A stretch of DNA of 64,000 bases, from positions 6,262,001-6,326,000 of the forward strand of contig NC_079232.1 in the NCBI RefSeq assembly GCF_028502605.1. The letters run 5' to 3'. The translations under genes and the position numbers were made by a program. A model generated the notes under the pieces. The model saw nothing but the letters and a program-made list of their open reading frames with translations. It did no database searches and was not told where the DNA came from. This stretch comes from Trichoderma breve. Lineage: Eukaryota; Ascomycota; Sordariomycetes; Hypocreales; Hypocreaceae. Positions 1-11,624 of this stretch are shown piece by piece. The first letter of the stretch is position 1. The number at the start of each line of letters is the position of its first letter.

Positions 1-786
1 CAATACTACACCAGACAGTAGCAGACAGAAAGATGACATAAAGAGCGAGCGAATAAAATGTGACAAACAGTAAGTATAGCACTTAAGAGAGAGAGAATGG
101 AATGAAACGAACCCAGTCAACAATCAAAGCTCTCACACCTATCAACTAGCTCCAACTCTCGAATGTGCCAGATTCAGGCACGCACCTCAGATTCCATACA
201 CAACGACTCGCTTTCCCCGCATATTGGAAATCCCACTGCCGTTACTTAGTAGATACATCCGTCTTTCAATACCAGCACTATGTTGCAATAATTTCCCATT
301 TCATACAAGGCGCTGTGTTAGTCTCAACCACACCAATTTCGTCATCATTTTCATCCTCGCCGAGGGTGCCGCCTCGTTACCTAAGCGTTTATTACTGATC
401 ATGATGACGAACATCACCACTAATACCCTGCTTGCTCACTAAACGAAAAAGAAAAGAGAGAAGTTGAAGGAAAATGGAACAAATTGAAGATTTGAAAAAT
501 GGTCAAGTATATCATATATTATTACCGCATTCTGCTATACACATCTTTTCTCATGTGTTTTATCTACATGATTGCAAATCAACAGTCTTGCTATGGCGCC
601 AATATTCCTCGAGCAACTGCTCTCATCAATATGTTCGAACAAATGAAAGTGAATGGGGTATCTGAAACGACGCGCGTGCTCCGCTGAGAATTACAGAGCT
701 GGATCAAGACGAACAAACGAAAAGCGGGGAAACGCTCTTCCACATCGCATCTTATATACCCGTATAAACAAATGCAATCTTCTTTA
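1..786. other. left flank without a recognisable gene
   Basis: AT-rich sequence at the 3' side of the minus-strand gene that ends at 787. Only short overlapping open frames occur, with no domain-like protein and no consistent splice signals. It probably holds the 3' UTR and terminator of that gene. Nothing else is visible. Confidence 0.5.
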
Positions 787-3700
787 TCAATCTTCCTTCC
801 AGTCTGCAAATTCCGGTTCGCCAAAAGGATTCCACTCTTGTCCAGGATAGCTCGTTGCGCTCATCTTGGGTTCGTAATCCTCTGGCTCGTAAAAGATCTT
901 TTCTTCCTGTGATGCTAGCCTGATGGCTCGCTTCCGTGCTTCTTCCGTGTCTTCTAGCTCTGCCATCGCACCAGCATTTGCTGGTACGACGACGGCCTTG
1001 CCCGCTGCCATTGCAGAGCTTTCTGCCTGCTCATTTGATGCTGATTGAGATGCGGCAGGTGGGTTACCAGTATCTCCTGCCACTGCTGGTACAACCTTGG
1101 GTGTAGCAGAATAAAGGTCGTCCTCCACTAGTTGCTGGGCCTTCTCTACATCTATGCCAAGGTTCGACGCCCGGCTTGAATCAGTTGTTCCATCTGGCTT
1201 TGGGCTAGGATTCAAGTCAGGCTTCTGATCAGCCCCAACCGAGACAGCGGGACTTCGTGAAGCAGAGCGAGGACGGTCCATGACAGATAGATTTCCCTTT
1301 TCAGACGGCTGAGGGCTGCCGGGATGTGACATTCCCAGATTGCTGCCCATGTCACTGGCAGACCGCGGTGGCTCAGCTCTGCTATTCTGGCTACCTTGGG
1401 AACTGTGTCTGTTGTGCCGGCTCGATTGTGTATTGAATGACTCAGGACTCTGGGGGTTGAGATAATCGGATCGTGAGTCAGATGGAGCTCTCATATGACC
1501 CAGCCCCCCGTTCTGGGGACCTTGAATCATCCGAGGGCTTCCTTGGAATTGAGTTGGTTGAGGCTGCAGAGACAAGGGCTGGGGATGACCACCCTGCCAT
1601 TGTCGTTGCATCTGTGGATGAGGGTGAGGGTGTTGCTGTAGCTGCTGCTGCTGGGGAGGCAGGGGGCCAAATTGGCGTCGAACATTCGGTTGATATGGTG
1701 ATGGTACCATCATGCCCTCGCCGTGGACCGCCGAGTACCCTCTGGGAATAGGGACGCTTTCATAACGCGGCTCTGATGACCGTGTTTGGTCTCGAGGGGG
1801 AGCATTCTGTTGCGGGGGCCCAGGAGGCATAGTCTTTGCTCTCGGCATATTAGGCGGTTGCATAGATGGCTGCAAGTGTTGAGTGTTAGCAGGCATGCCA
1901 TTAGGCCGTGGGCCCTGCAGCTGTCCGGGTTGCGGCTGTCCAGGTTGCAGCTGATATCCCTGGGGATGAGGCTGTGGGATCGGGTTGGGAAGCTGCCTGG
2001 AGTTGGGAGACGGCTGAACGTTGGCCTGGTTTTGGCTAAGCTCCGGCTGTTTCGATGTACGTCTCAGAGCGCCTAGTAACTTGTTGCCTTTAATCTTGTC
2101 TCCAACAGCAGTCTTATTCTGGCCCTGGTTCATGTTTTGTTGTTGCGGTGGCTGCTGCTGTTGCTGCTGTTGCTGTTGCTGTGGCTGAGACCTTTGCGAA
2201 ATCTGCTCGCTCACTCGGTTCTTGAGTCCTTTCCATCGCGATCCCTGGCTATCTTTCTGCTGCGCTGCAGCATCTGTAGACGCGCGCCCGAATGGCCCAG
2301 GGAGCCCGGTGAATAGGCTTTGAGATCCGGATTGGACTTGGTACACCGGGGTTGATGCCTCTGAAGCAATGGATGCATTAGAGGCGCTCACTGATGGTGC
2401 ATATTGAGGCCGTAGCTGTTGCACCGGTTGTTGCTGCATGGGCCGCTGCTGCTGGACAGGATGCTGCTGGACAGGGTACTGCGGCTGTCCAGGACGCTGT
2501 TGTTGTACAGGATATTGCTGTACGAACTGCTGCTGTCCGGGTTGTTGCTGCTGCACGAATTGCTGCTGTCCGGGTTGTTGCTGCTGTACGAATTGCTGTT
2601 GTACGGGTTGTTGCTGTACAAGCTGTTGCTGTACAAGCTGTTGCTGTACTGGTTGCTGCTGCACGGGTTGCTGCACGGGTTGCTGCTGTACTGCTGGTTG
2701 CTGTACGAGTTGTTGCTGTACTGGTTGGTTACCGGCAGGGAGCGGTGATGATGGAGTGGATAGTTGCCTCTGCCCTGCCGTGTCGAGGGGCCGCGGCTGC
2801 GATTCAGGTCTAGTTTGAGACCGAGGAGTAGCTGGCAGATCGGTGCTCTGCGGCTCTGGCAGCTTTACTGTCGCCAAAACCGGCGAGTGCAGTTGTTGAT
2901 GCTGGGACACTGGTGTTGCGGCTTTGCTCGACACTTGAGATTTCGTAACTTGAGGTGACGGTTCCGGTGATATTGCTACGCTCTCTTCAGTCTGGTGTAC
3001 AGAACCTCCTTCTTGCTGAATAGACTTGGCATCTGATTTCTCACGGAGCGAAGAAATGGATGGGAAAGAGTGGACTGACGGCGGCACATCATGGTGAATG
3101 GCCGAATGGCCGGCATTGTCAGCATCCGCAGCCGGTGGAAGAGACCCCTCAGGGGGAGGAGTAATCAAAACTCCCTCAACCATCTCGCTATGCTCAGAGG
3201 TATTGCTGTGTGATCGAACGGGGCCTTGCTCCTCCGTCTTGGTGGTGGAGACAATGGATATATCCGGTGATACCGTTTGAGACCTCAGAACCTCCTCTTC
3301 GCTTACATTATCCTCCCCAATTTGAAGAGCTGCCAGCTTTTCTTGAAATATGAATTCTTGAAGCCTTGGGGTCTTTTCGTCCATTGCCGAGTCTAACTGG
3401 GACTCGGTTGGGGTTTCCAAACTCTCGTTGCCGGAAGGTTTTTGGTCCTCTGTAGCAGTAGTATTCACGTTCTGCACCGGCACCAGAGTCTTGGTCGCAA
3501 GGGGTGGCAAATGGCTCTGAAGATTCTGTCGCTCTGAATCCTGGCTAATGCCCTGTGGCGGCTGGTTGAACTGAGGAGAAGTCAATCCTGCTGAGGCAAC
3601 TGTCCTCCCTTGGCTTCCAACTGTAGTGGGTAGCGGAGAAGTCTGTTGAGCTTGAGGGTTCATAGGGCCAACAGAAAAAGCATTGAAGTTGCCGAATTGT

Positions 3701-5745
3701 GTCTGCATAGGCTGTTCTATGCTTCGTTGTGGTTGTGGCTGATGCTCGTCTTGTTGGTAGTTCTGAAATGATTCCTCGAATCCTAAACTAGACATGGAAG
3801 CCAGAGGGTCGGATGTAAAATCCAAAGATGGGAGCTGCATGGGCGGTCGATCAGGTATCATGGCTCTTTGGTTCAAGGCCTGGTCGTTGTTCTGCTGCCG
3901 GGGCATTGCACCTAATGACGAACGATCCTGACGTGCGCGACCAAATAAGCCCGCAATGCCGGAAGCCTTGGCGATATCAGATATCCTTCTCTTATGCGGA
4001 ACCCCATTGTCTCGGCCGTCACCACTGGGACCAGAGACCGACTCAAATGCGGAGTTTGAAGTTGATGAGCGAGAGAAATTGCCGGGGCCAATCTTGGACT
4101 GTCCACCACCACCAAAGAGGGAGCGTTTATGATCTTCGCGGGGGTCAGCAGGTGGCTCGGCCCCAGCAGATCGTGTATCCCGCTGGCGTGCCTGATTGCC
4201 TAGATCCTCTTCTTTCCGAGGCGGCTGGTCCGTTGAGGAAGGACGGCCAGAGAACCCAAAGAAACTGGCTCGCTTCTTTCTACGGTCCGAAGCATCCTCC
4301 GTTGTGACACTGACTTCAGATACCTCATCCCCTCGAAGCTGTATAGATGGTGGCTTAGATTCGGCAATAGAGCTCCGTCGTTCTCTCGAGGTTGCTCTCG
4401 CAATTCGTGTTCCAATTTCTTTAAAGATGCCCGAATTTCTCCTACGCCCACGCTCATCAGCGTCTGGTCCTCCCTGTTGCTGTCGCACAGGCGCTGCCCC
4501 CTCTCTTGGTGGGCGACCTTGCATCTGAGGCGGGTATCCTTGGCCTCGACCAAATTGCCGTGGGTCTTGTCCTGGTAGTGAAAACAGCTCTGGATAACGC
4601 CGAGCGGACGATGGGGGTACGTCGCTTCTGAATCGCCCGGGAGGGCCCTGAGTGGGAGGCATTGGAGCCGCAGGGATTTCTAATCCAAGCTCTTTATTGT
4701 ACCCATAGTAGGCATCCTGTTGCGAAAAATCTGTGCCGGAGCGTTTTTTGGTTAGGTGAAGCGGCTCGGTTAGATGACTCTCTTCCAGTTTCCACGGACC
4801 TGCAGGAGGAAGTTTCTGAACTAGGCTATCAATCATGGGCGCGCCTTGAGCAAATTGAGGGTTCGGTCCACCAGGATATGGCTGCTGTGGCTGTTGCTGT
4901 TGCTGTTGGTGAGGATGATGGCCGGCATTGGAACTCTGTTGCTGGCCAAATCTAGGGTTCGCACCCATGGCCATAGGCACTCCATGGCCGGGCTGAGGAG
5001 GGAGAGCCTTTTCATTGCGTCCCCCTTGATTCATGCCCATCACAGCCTCTGGGGGATGTATCGGCGCGTCAATCCCGCTGACTGGAGAGAGGGGAGGAGC
5101 ATCAATGTCAGCACCATCGTCACCGTCTTCGTCATCGAGGGAGAAACGCTCCGTAGCCCTCCGTGCCTTTGATTTTGTGCCAAATGTTGAGCCTCGCCTG
5201 ATGGGTGGCAGACCGATAAAGGAGGAATTGCGCTTAGGCGTGTCCGAGTTGTCTAGGGGTTGGTTCTGTTGCTGTCGTGCTTGATCATCTGCTCCAGCCA
5301 TTGCCCTAAACGACATGGACATTCTCTGAGCCTGACTCTGTTCACCCTGATGCTGAACCATGACCCAATCGTCCGGCGTCACCATTTCCGGATTCAAGTC
5401 AGAGCTCCTTTGGCCAGCGGGGAATATATGCTCCTCCGGCTCTGCTGACGGATAAGCCCCGTGGAGGAAGGAATTGAAGATTACTAAGTCTTCCGATGTG
5501 ACGTGTACCTCGCCGGGCAGCCTCCCAGAGAACGGGTCGGGGGCTGGCATGTCATCTGAGACACTCCATGGAAAGGCGGATCCAGGGCCAGATGCGGCGT
5601 TCAAGGGGGAGACCGGGGACGGGTCGGGCAGCTGTGGCGGTGTCGTGGAGATGTCGCTGCTGGAATGTGGGGCAGGATCATCTTCACGAGGTCTTGGCTC
5701 GAGGCTAAATCGCCATGTCGAGCGTCGTTGTGCTTTGTTGGGCAT
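787..5745 (-). CDS. very large Q/P/S-rich disordered protein (1652 aa), function unknown
   Basis: One uninterrupted frame of 1652 codons begins at the ATG at 5745. No catalytic fold is recognised. The protein is almost entirely low complexity. A long QQP(V/G/L)QQQ tract lies around residues 1000-1110 and poly-Q runs occur elsewhere. Short basic and hydrophobic islands recur, for example KKRASFFGFSGRPSS, KRSLFGGGG, GLFGRARQDRSS and LLGALRRTSKQ. The last ~50 residues (RKRAIRLASQEEKIFYEPED through EWNPFGEPEFADWKED) look structured and are the likeliest conserved part. A strong 3' splice site (pyrimidine tract, then TATTAG) lies 27 nt before the ATG, with nine open in-frame codons between. The coding region could therefore continue into an upstream exon, possibly the gene ending at 6288. 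Scaffold or signalling adaptor is only a guess. Confidence 0.75.
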   Translation of the reverse strand: MPNKAQRRSTWRFSLEPRPREDDPAPHSSSDISTTPPQLPDPSPVSPLNAASGPGSAFPWSVSDDMPAPDPFSGRLPGEVHVTSEDLVIFNSFLHGAYPSAEPEEHIFPAGQRSSDLNPEMVTPDDWVMVQHQGEQSQAQRMSMSFRAMAGADDQARQQQNQPLDNSDTPKRNSSFIGLPPIRRGSTFGTKSKARRATERFSLDDEDGDDGADIDAPPLSPVSGIDAPIHPPEAVMGMNQGGRNEKALPPQPGHGVPMAMGANPRFGQQQSSNAGHHPHQQQQQQPQQPYPGGPNPQFAQGAPMIDSLVQKLPPAGPWKLEESHLTEPLHLTKKRSGTDFSQQDAYYGYNKELGLEIPAAPMPPTQGPPGRFRSDVPPSSARRYPELFSLPGQDPRQFGRGQGYPPQMQGRPPREGAAPVRQQQGGPDADERGRRRNSGIFKEIGTRIARATSRERRSSIAESKPPSIQLRGDEVSEVSVTTEDASDRRKKRASFFGFSGRPSSTDQPPRKEEDLGNQARQRDTRSAGAEPPADPREDHKRSLFGGGGQSKIGPGNFSRSSTSNSAFESVSGPSGDGRDNGVPHKRRISDIAKASGIAGLFGRARQDRSSLGAMPRQQNNDQALNQRAMIPDRPPMQLPSLDFTSDPLASMSSLGFEESFQNYQQDEHQPQPQRSIEQPMQTQFGNFNAFSVGPMNPQAQQTSPLPTTVGSQGRTVASAGLTSPQFNQPPQGISQDSERQNLQSHLPPLATKTLVPVQNVNTTATEDQKPSGNESLETPTESQLDSAMDEKTPRLQEFIFQEKLAALQIGEDNVSEEEVLRSQTVSPDISIVSTTKTEEQGPVRSHSNTSEHSEMVEGVLITPPPEGSLPPAADADNAGHSAIHHDVPPSVHSFPSISSLREKSDAKSIQQEGGSVHQTEESVAISPEPSPQVTKSQVSSKAATPVSQHQQLHSPVLATVKLPEPQSTDLPATPRSQTRPESQPRPLDTAGQRQLSTPSSPLPAGNQPVQQQLVQQPAVQQQPVQQPVQQQPVQQQLVQQQLVQQQPVQQQFVQQQQPGQQQFVQQQQPGQQQFVQQYPVQQQRPGQPQYPVQQHPVQQQRPMQQQPVQQLRPQYAPSVSASNASIASEASTPVYQVQSGSQSLFTGLPGPFGRASTDAAAQQKDSQGSRWKGLKNRVSEQISQRSQPQQQQQQQQQQPPQQQNMNQGQNKTAVGDKIKGNKLLGALRRTSKQPELSQNQANVQPSPNSRQLPNPIPQPHPQGYQLQPGQPQPGQLQGPRPNGMPANTQHLQPSMQPPNMPRAKTMPPGPPQQNAPPRDQTRSSEPRYESVPIPRGYSAVHGEGMMVPSPYQPNVRRQFGPLPPQQQQLQQHPHPHPQMQRQWQGGHPQPLSLQPQPTQFQGSPRMIQGPQNGGLGHMRAPSDSRSDYLNPQSPESFNTQSSRHNRHSSQGSQNSRAEPPRSASDMGSNLGMSHPGSPQPSEKGNLSVMDRPRSASRSPAVSVGADQKPDLNPSPKPDGTTDSSRASNLGIDVEKAQQLVEDDLYSATPKVVPAVAGDTGNPPAASQSASNEQAESSAMAAGKAVVVPANAGAMAELEDTEEARKRAIRLASQEEKIFYEPEDYEPKMSATSYPGQEWNPFGEPEFADWKED

Positions 5746-5772
5746 CGGATGGTCCGGAGGGATCGTGTCGAC

Positions 5773-6287
5773 CTAATAGAAGAAAGAAGAGAACATTAAT
5801 ATTCATTCATCACATCAGAATAATTTCAAAGGGGGGGATCGTCCATGGGCAGGGGGGGCGGAAAGGTGCATGAGTGTGCATGTCTGTGCATGTATGGGAT
5901 CGTATGGGTATGGAGAGTCTGCAAAGGGGAAGGGCAAGGGCAAGTGAAGGTGTATGCGGGAAAATGGGTATGTGAAGGGATCAAGGGCAAATAACAGAGC
6001 GTCGAAAATAAGGGCAAAAGAAGAATGTTGCCGTGTAATTCCTATCTCGTATGCCACCGTCACATCATGATGCCCCATTTTTAGTCCCGTGTAAGAGGAA
6101 GGGCGGGTACAAAATATCCTCAATCTCAGAGCATCATTCATGATAGCCAATCGTATCAAGAAGAATAACCGCAACAAGTGAGAATGAGAAGAAGAGAAGA
6201 TGAAGAAGAAAAAAGTATTATTCTGTCCAGGGAATGAAGAGGAAAGAGGGCCCACTCACTGCGAGTAGGGTCTGGAGAAAAAATCAA
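5773..6287 (-). other. spacer between the two giant ORFs; intron or intergenic
   Basis: Read on the minus strand, the codons GAC AAG at 6305-6300 are followed by GTATTT at 6299, a possible donor. The far end (5773) is a strong acceptor with the pyrimidine-rich tract TTCTCTTCTTTCTTC before TATTAG. A second donor-like GTGAGT lies near 6259. The stretch has no open frame worth calling. It is either a 527-nt phase-0 intron joining both ORFs, or a compact 3' UTR/promoter/5' UTR intron between two genes. Confidence 0.4.
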
Positions 6288-9271
6288 TCAATGAAATACC
6301 TTGTCCCCGCTTCCGCGCAGTTTGCTTTTGCCCTTGCTCAACAGTCCCTTGCCCATCTTTCCAGCTGAATGCATGAACTCCTTGCTCTTTGTGCCAATCT
6401 GGTTGCCCGAATGCCCAAACGCACTGCCGGACATCTGAGATGGCATCGACAACCCACCCAATCTTGAGCGGCCACCACCGCTACCCCCACCTCCGCTTTG
6501 TGGCCCAGACGTGCTTGGCGAGCTGGCGTTGAGATACTGCTGGTAATAAGGCTGTTGGCTCGAGGGCTGAGATCCAACCGGCAAGGAGGCGTTGTTGCTT
6601 GACCGAGGGGTCATCTGGCCTCCCGGGGCAGAGATGGATGCCGAAAGCTCGGGATGCTCCGTCGTCAGATATAAAAGCCAGCTCTCCAAGCCGGAATCCC
6701 TTGCTGCCAAGGCCTCACGTGCTTCAGTGTATTTTGCTATCCTCTCCGTAGGCGTGGATAGAGCCATGATATCTCGGAAGTTCATGGCTTTGGCCTGTGC
6801 AAGTGGGTTCAGATTAGGGGCAGGGGTTTGTGGAGCGGGCACAGACGCTGCAGAAGTCGGTGAAGACACGGCCGGGTGAGAATCCGAAGCTGGAGGTGGA
6901 GATCCCGTCACCAAATTGACAGAGCCCTGGTCGGCGAACAACTTTTCGTCCGCAATGGACATGCGCGCCTGTTCACGGGCAGTGGTAGAAGGGTTGTCAC
7001 TGATCACAGAAATAGACACTGGGGAGGGAGGCTCGGGGAGTGACGAATCATGCCCTGGGAGGCTGCCGGATGGATTGGATGTCTGAATCGCCAAGGCACC
7101 CAAGCCGGATCCCGCCGCCGTTGTTGGTGCCTGTGATAACTGGGATACAGGGCTATGGCTACGAGACTCGGTAGTACTGAAATTCGTCACGGATGGCTCA
7201 AATGGTTGACCGGATGGCCCAGTGAGATGGACCGCAGGAGCAGCAGAGTCATCAGTAGTTGGCTGAGCTTGTATGGGAGTCTGAGCCAGAGTGGTCGGAG
7301 TGCGCTGCTCCTCTTCAGCTTCCCAGGAAAATCTTCGTCTAAGAGACGGTTGTCGCTGTTGTTGATCTTGCTGTTGCTGCTCTTCCTGGGGTTGTTGCTG
7401 GGGTTGTTGAGGAGAGAACATCGAATCAAACGTTATCGTAGCTGGTGGTGATGGAGAAGTGGTATCGGGGGGCGATTTCAAACCAGACTGCGTTGAAGGA
7501 GCGGGAAGCGGCTCTGTAGCGGCCGGTGTGCTCTGAAGGTTCTCAGTCGACGGCACCGGCACATTTTCATGGCCAGGACCCGAGTCTTCTGCTGTGTCTG
7601 CCCAGTAACTATCATAGTCCATAAGAGTGTAACTGCTCTCCCTGACGCCGCTCCGGTCTTCTGGAGGATGCAGCTGAGGACCATCGCTGAGCTTGACATC
7701 AGCAGGGGTTGCACCCGAGGGGCTAAGAGTTCGCATAATCTCGTCACTAAGCACGTCGTTTTCTTTCAACGGACTATCCTTCATGGGAGACGAGTTGTCG
7801 GTGCCATAAGTCTGCACTCTTTGAAACGACTGAGGGGCCTCAAACTCTGGCAATGGCTCTCCTCTGTAAGGCTGAAGAGGCTCTGTAGGAGTGATTTTGG
7901 TGCCTTGGGGGTCAAAGGGGGCTGCAGCGAGCGGTTGGGGGCTAGGAGTTCGCAATGGTGGAATTACTGGAATGTTTCTGCCAGGAAACAGGTTGTTAGG
8001 CTGGGAGAGAGGCGCACCCCCTGGGGCTTCTGAATGATCTTCGTCCTCGGCCGGCACTACGGGAGGTTGCCAGCGAGATTCCGCCGTGGTAGCTGCCGGA
8101 ATAGTAGCCGGCTCGCCTCTATCCGCTTGATCTTCACTGATAGGAGTTTGCTTCGAAAGGTTGTTGTTGCTCGATGAAGAGGCGAAGAGATCCGTCCCAA
8201 ACGCGGACATGCGAGCAAGATCCGGCAACTTTGGACTAACAGACATTCGTCCACGGTCAATGCCAGCTTGAGACTCAAAGTCAGGACGGATTCCCTGGTT
8301 TTCTGGGTGATCACCGTGAGAAGAATCGTCGTCTCTTTCCCAAGTATCTCGTCTATCCTCGCTAGACAATGGTTTTGGAGCAGACACAGTGAATTGTTCA
8401 GCTCCAGAGCTGGGAGGAATACCAGGTGCCCCGGCTAATGTCTCACGGTCCACATCATCCTGGAGACGACTGTAATTGTCAGGCGAGTAGATGATGGGGG
8501 GAGGTTGTTCCGCGGGCGGCAGTGCTGGTGCCGGTGCGGAAATTTGGGGCGATACAGAGCGATCAACGACAGCTGGAGGCGTAGATGTGGGCTTCATAGC
8601 CTGATCAAAGCTGGGAGAGCGTGATACATCATAGCCGCCGGGAGCTGGTTGTTGTTGCTGAATTTGTGAAGGCAGTTGAGCAATGCCGGCTAGCGACAGG
8701 TTGCCGTCGCCTTCACGTCCTTGGAAAGCAGTCACGGGCTGGGGTGATACGACATGGCCGCTGGCAAACGACTCCGAGGCACTACGAGTCGAGACATCTG
8801 ATACGACAGGCGAAGTAACTCCAATGCGCGGAGGCTGGTTGGCCGGTGGCACAGCGGGAGATTGCTGTTGCTGCTGGTGAGCTTGTGTTCGCAGAGACGG
8901 CAGCGCACTCAAGCTCGAGGCCGGGCTGGGAGTGTTGTGGCGAGAGTGTAGCAGGTCGGTGCCAGAGAATGTGCGCAGCGAGGGGTTGATTGGCGGAGGC
9001 GGAGGAGGCTCATGATCCGACTCTTCGTCGTACTCGTCAGCTCCCCAGTCGTCGCCGTCATAGCTCTGGACCTTAGCCTCGACCCATTTCCTCGTCTTCT
9101 TCCGGCTCACGTTGACCTGATAGGCCGTCGATTGTTGGCTTTGCTGACTTTGGGGGGTTCTATAAATCAAACTTCTGTCAGTGGACAATGCCGAGCAAGC
9201 GTGATGCGAGAGGGACAGCCATACAGAGACGTCTGAGCACGTTTCACTGGGTGACTGTACGAGTCCTCCAT
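6288..9271 (-). CDS. disordered adaptor-like protein with an N-terminal YDGDDWG motif (960 aa)
   Basis: Two exons: 9271-9261 (MEDS) and 9159-6288. The long ORF has no ATG near its 5' end. A 101-nt intron (GTACAG donor, CTGAC branch, TTTATAG acceptor) links it in frame to ATGGAGGACTC. The N-terminus carries YQVNVSRKKTRKWVEAK followed by SYDGDDWG (residues about 17-43) and a poly-proline stretch. I associate this motif with conserved fungal disordered proteins but cannot name the family firmly. Residues about 787-841 (NFRDIMALSTPTERIAKY region) form a predicted helical block. The C-terminus is a basic GKGLLSKGKSKLRG tail. The rest is S/P/Q-rich. The stop at 6288 lies just after a possible donor, so an alternative spliced form could continue into the 787-5745 frame. 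Function unknown; a cortical or SH3-binding role is a guess. Confidence 0.75.
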
Positions 9272-10526
9272 TGCGTCTTGGTCACTATGCGAAACCTTCT
9301 ATTGTCTATCGCAAAGCATGCTTCCACAAAGAAAGCACAGGAGGCTGCGCGATGCTTTCGCCCTTTCCAGGCGGAATGCCGGCACGAAACGAACACCGTG
9401 AACAGGCAAACAATGGAACAAGGGAGACGGTCGTTGCTTTGATTTTTGCGATTGCGAAAATTATTACTTGAAGCGGAGAAGTCGTCGGCAAGGGCCGAGA
9501 AACAGCCCGAAGAGAAGACGCCGGCAATACAAATGATTGTTACAACGAAGACGGACAGGCGCTGCGATCAGAGATCGTCACAGTTGGTGAGGAGGAGGAG
9601 AGGAAGGAAGAAGCGCGGATCGTCGTGGCACTTTGAGGCCTATGCTCCTGCTTAGTACAAGGAGAGCAGGTGATAGCAGAGGTACTGCTGCCAAGTACAC
9701 TGAAATGTTTCTTGCAATAGCAAGAGGCTGGCGCGTCACAGCGCTGTGGCTGGTGAGTGTACACGCTTAAACGAGTGGCATGAACGCGTATCGGGTACTC
9801 TATGAAACAAGGGCGGCTGCAGTTTCATGCAAGTAGAGGCTACAAGTGTTCCAGCATCGAGATCCCCCTCGCAAGTCGCTGTGGCTATGCTCTTCCCCCC
9901 AGCTTCCCGCGGCCCACCCACAAGGCCAATACGAATTGAACATTGACAAAGTATTTCTCCATACTGCCGGGCCCGGGGAGCTACTTTGAGCCGCCGTCCA
10001 CTGATATTGCACGTGTGGCGCCTCGCAATCCGAAGCAACGCAACGTGGATTCATCAAATCTCCCTGGCGCAACTAGCAGCCGTCCGAAACCATCCAACTC
10101 TCTCAACCATCATTTGACGGCTTCGCTCCTTATACCTTTTTCGAGTTACGTCTTACTTTGCGCAGAGCCTCTTTTAATTAATTCATCCTTGCCGCCATCA
10201 GCTGCTTGGATCGCCCATTTCCGACCCGAACCGAACACCTGGTCCCGAGTCCAAGCTGTCCAGAGTCAAGGTCCGATTTTAATATTCTACCTACGGTGGA
10301 CGACTAATCAGCAAGAACTGCAATCTTGCCGAGATTGCTGCATCATCTTTACCCCGGCTAGCCACCTGATCTCGATCCTAAGGCTTACCCTTACCCAAGG
10401 GGCCTTGAACGCCGAACGCACACGCGGAAACAGCCCTACCAATCTCGCCCCCCTCAGTTACATTCGCCAGACGCGCTGGTCGCTGTCCGGATCCAATAAT
10501 CTCCAGAAACCGTCTACGAGGGCAAG
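9272..10526. other. divergent promoter region between 9271(-) and 10527(+)
   Basis: About 1.25 kb between two divergent start codons. It is CT-rich toward the Sed5 start (long pyrimidine-rich leader 10080-10500). An open frame of 281 codons at 9943-10788 runs through the Sed5 leader in another frame and lacks any recognisable domain, so it is treated as chance. No RNA gene seen. Confidence 0.5.
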
Positions 10527-11624
10527 ATGGCTGTCGCATCTATTCAGGACCGAACCGCCGAGTTCAAGTCGGTCCTCGCCCAGGCCCAGCGTCGCCAGAG
10601 TGCGAACAAGGTGGGCTCACAGAGGAGATCGCTGCTCAACGACGCGCAAAAGTCTGCGGCAAATGGAGATGCTCGGGCGAGAAGATCAGACTTTGCCAGA
10701 AAGGCGGCAGAGATTGGAAGAGGCATCTCGGCCACCATGGGCAAGCTGGAGAAGTTGGCGCAACGTGAGTGGCCACATGTTGGGATGAATAGAAGCAGGA
10801 CATTGAATTTCAAACTGACATGATACGCAGTCGCAAAGCGTCGTGCCCTCTTTGATGACCGGCCGGTGGAAATCAACGAGCTTACCTTCGTCATCAAGCA
10901 AGACTTGTCATCGCTGAACCAGCAGATCGGTGCCCTACAAACAATGTCGAAGCAGCAGCATCCCAAGGCCGACCAGGAGGGCGAGCACAACAAAAACGTG
11001 GTGTACTTGCTTCAGGGCAAGTTGACTGATGTCTCTGTGAATTTCAAGGACGTGTTGGAGGCTCGAACAAAGAACATCCAGGCGTCGAGGTCACGCACCG
11101 AGAACTTTATATCCTCGGTATCTCAGCATGCACAGCCATCACTACAGCAGTCTGCCTCGCCTCTGTACGGAACTCCAAACCGAGCATCGCCCGCGCCTGG
11201 CAACGACACTCTCTCCTTAAACCCAGGTCCCATGGGCGACCAGCAGATGTTGATGATGGAGGAGGCTACCACTACCAACTCGTATATTCAGCAGAGAGGA
11301 GAGGCCATCGAGGCCATCGAGCGAACAATCAACGAGTTGGGAGGAATCTTCAGCCAGCTGGCGACCATGGTTTCTGAGCAGAGCGAAATGATTGAGCGAA
11401 TCGACGCCAACACAGAAGATGTTGTAGACAATGTGGAGGGGGCGCAGCGCGAACTGATGAAATACTGGTCGCGGGTATCGAGCAACCGATGGCTAATCGC
11501 CAAAATGTTTGGAGTTTTGATGATTTTCTTCTTGTAAGTGATGATACTTCATACGGCGTTTCGATGCGTTTCAAGAAACTAACTGGGACGTGCTTTTAGA
11601 CTATGGGTTCTGGTCTCAGGGTAA
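10527..11624 (+). CDS. sed5: Sed5/syntaxin-5 type t-SNARE (321 aa)
   Basis: Three exons: 10527-10764, 10831-11533 and 11600-11624. Both introns have good signals (GTGAGT..GATACGCAG; GTAAGT..CTAAC..TTTTAG). The N-terminus MAVASIQDRTAEFKSVL matches the syntaxin-5 N-peptide/Habc start. Residues about 225-290 form the Q-SNARE helix, with the zero-layer Gln in MVSEQSEMIERID. The tiny third exon completes a C-terminal membrane anchor (about residues 297-318) and the luminal end LVSG. Established for the family: Sed5 is the Qa-SNARE for ER-to-Golgi and intra-Golgi fusion, tail-anchored in cis-Golgi membranes and regulated by Sly1. Length matches fungal orthologues. Identity is well supported. Confidence 0.96.

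Noticed and set aside
2394..2818. Plus-strand ORFs rich in Ala/Val, Leu or Cys (139, 109 and 126 codons)
   Set aside because: They are antisense shadows of the CAG/CTG-rich glutamine tract of the minus-strand gene; their composition comes only from the repeat.
9943..10788. 281-codon plus-strand ORF overlapping the Sed5 start
   Set aside because: It runs through the pyrimidine-rich Sed5 leader in another frame and then through Sed5 exon 1 out of frame.
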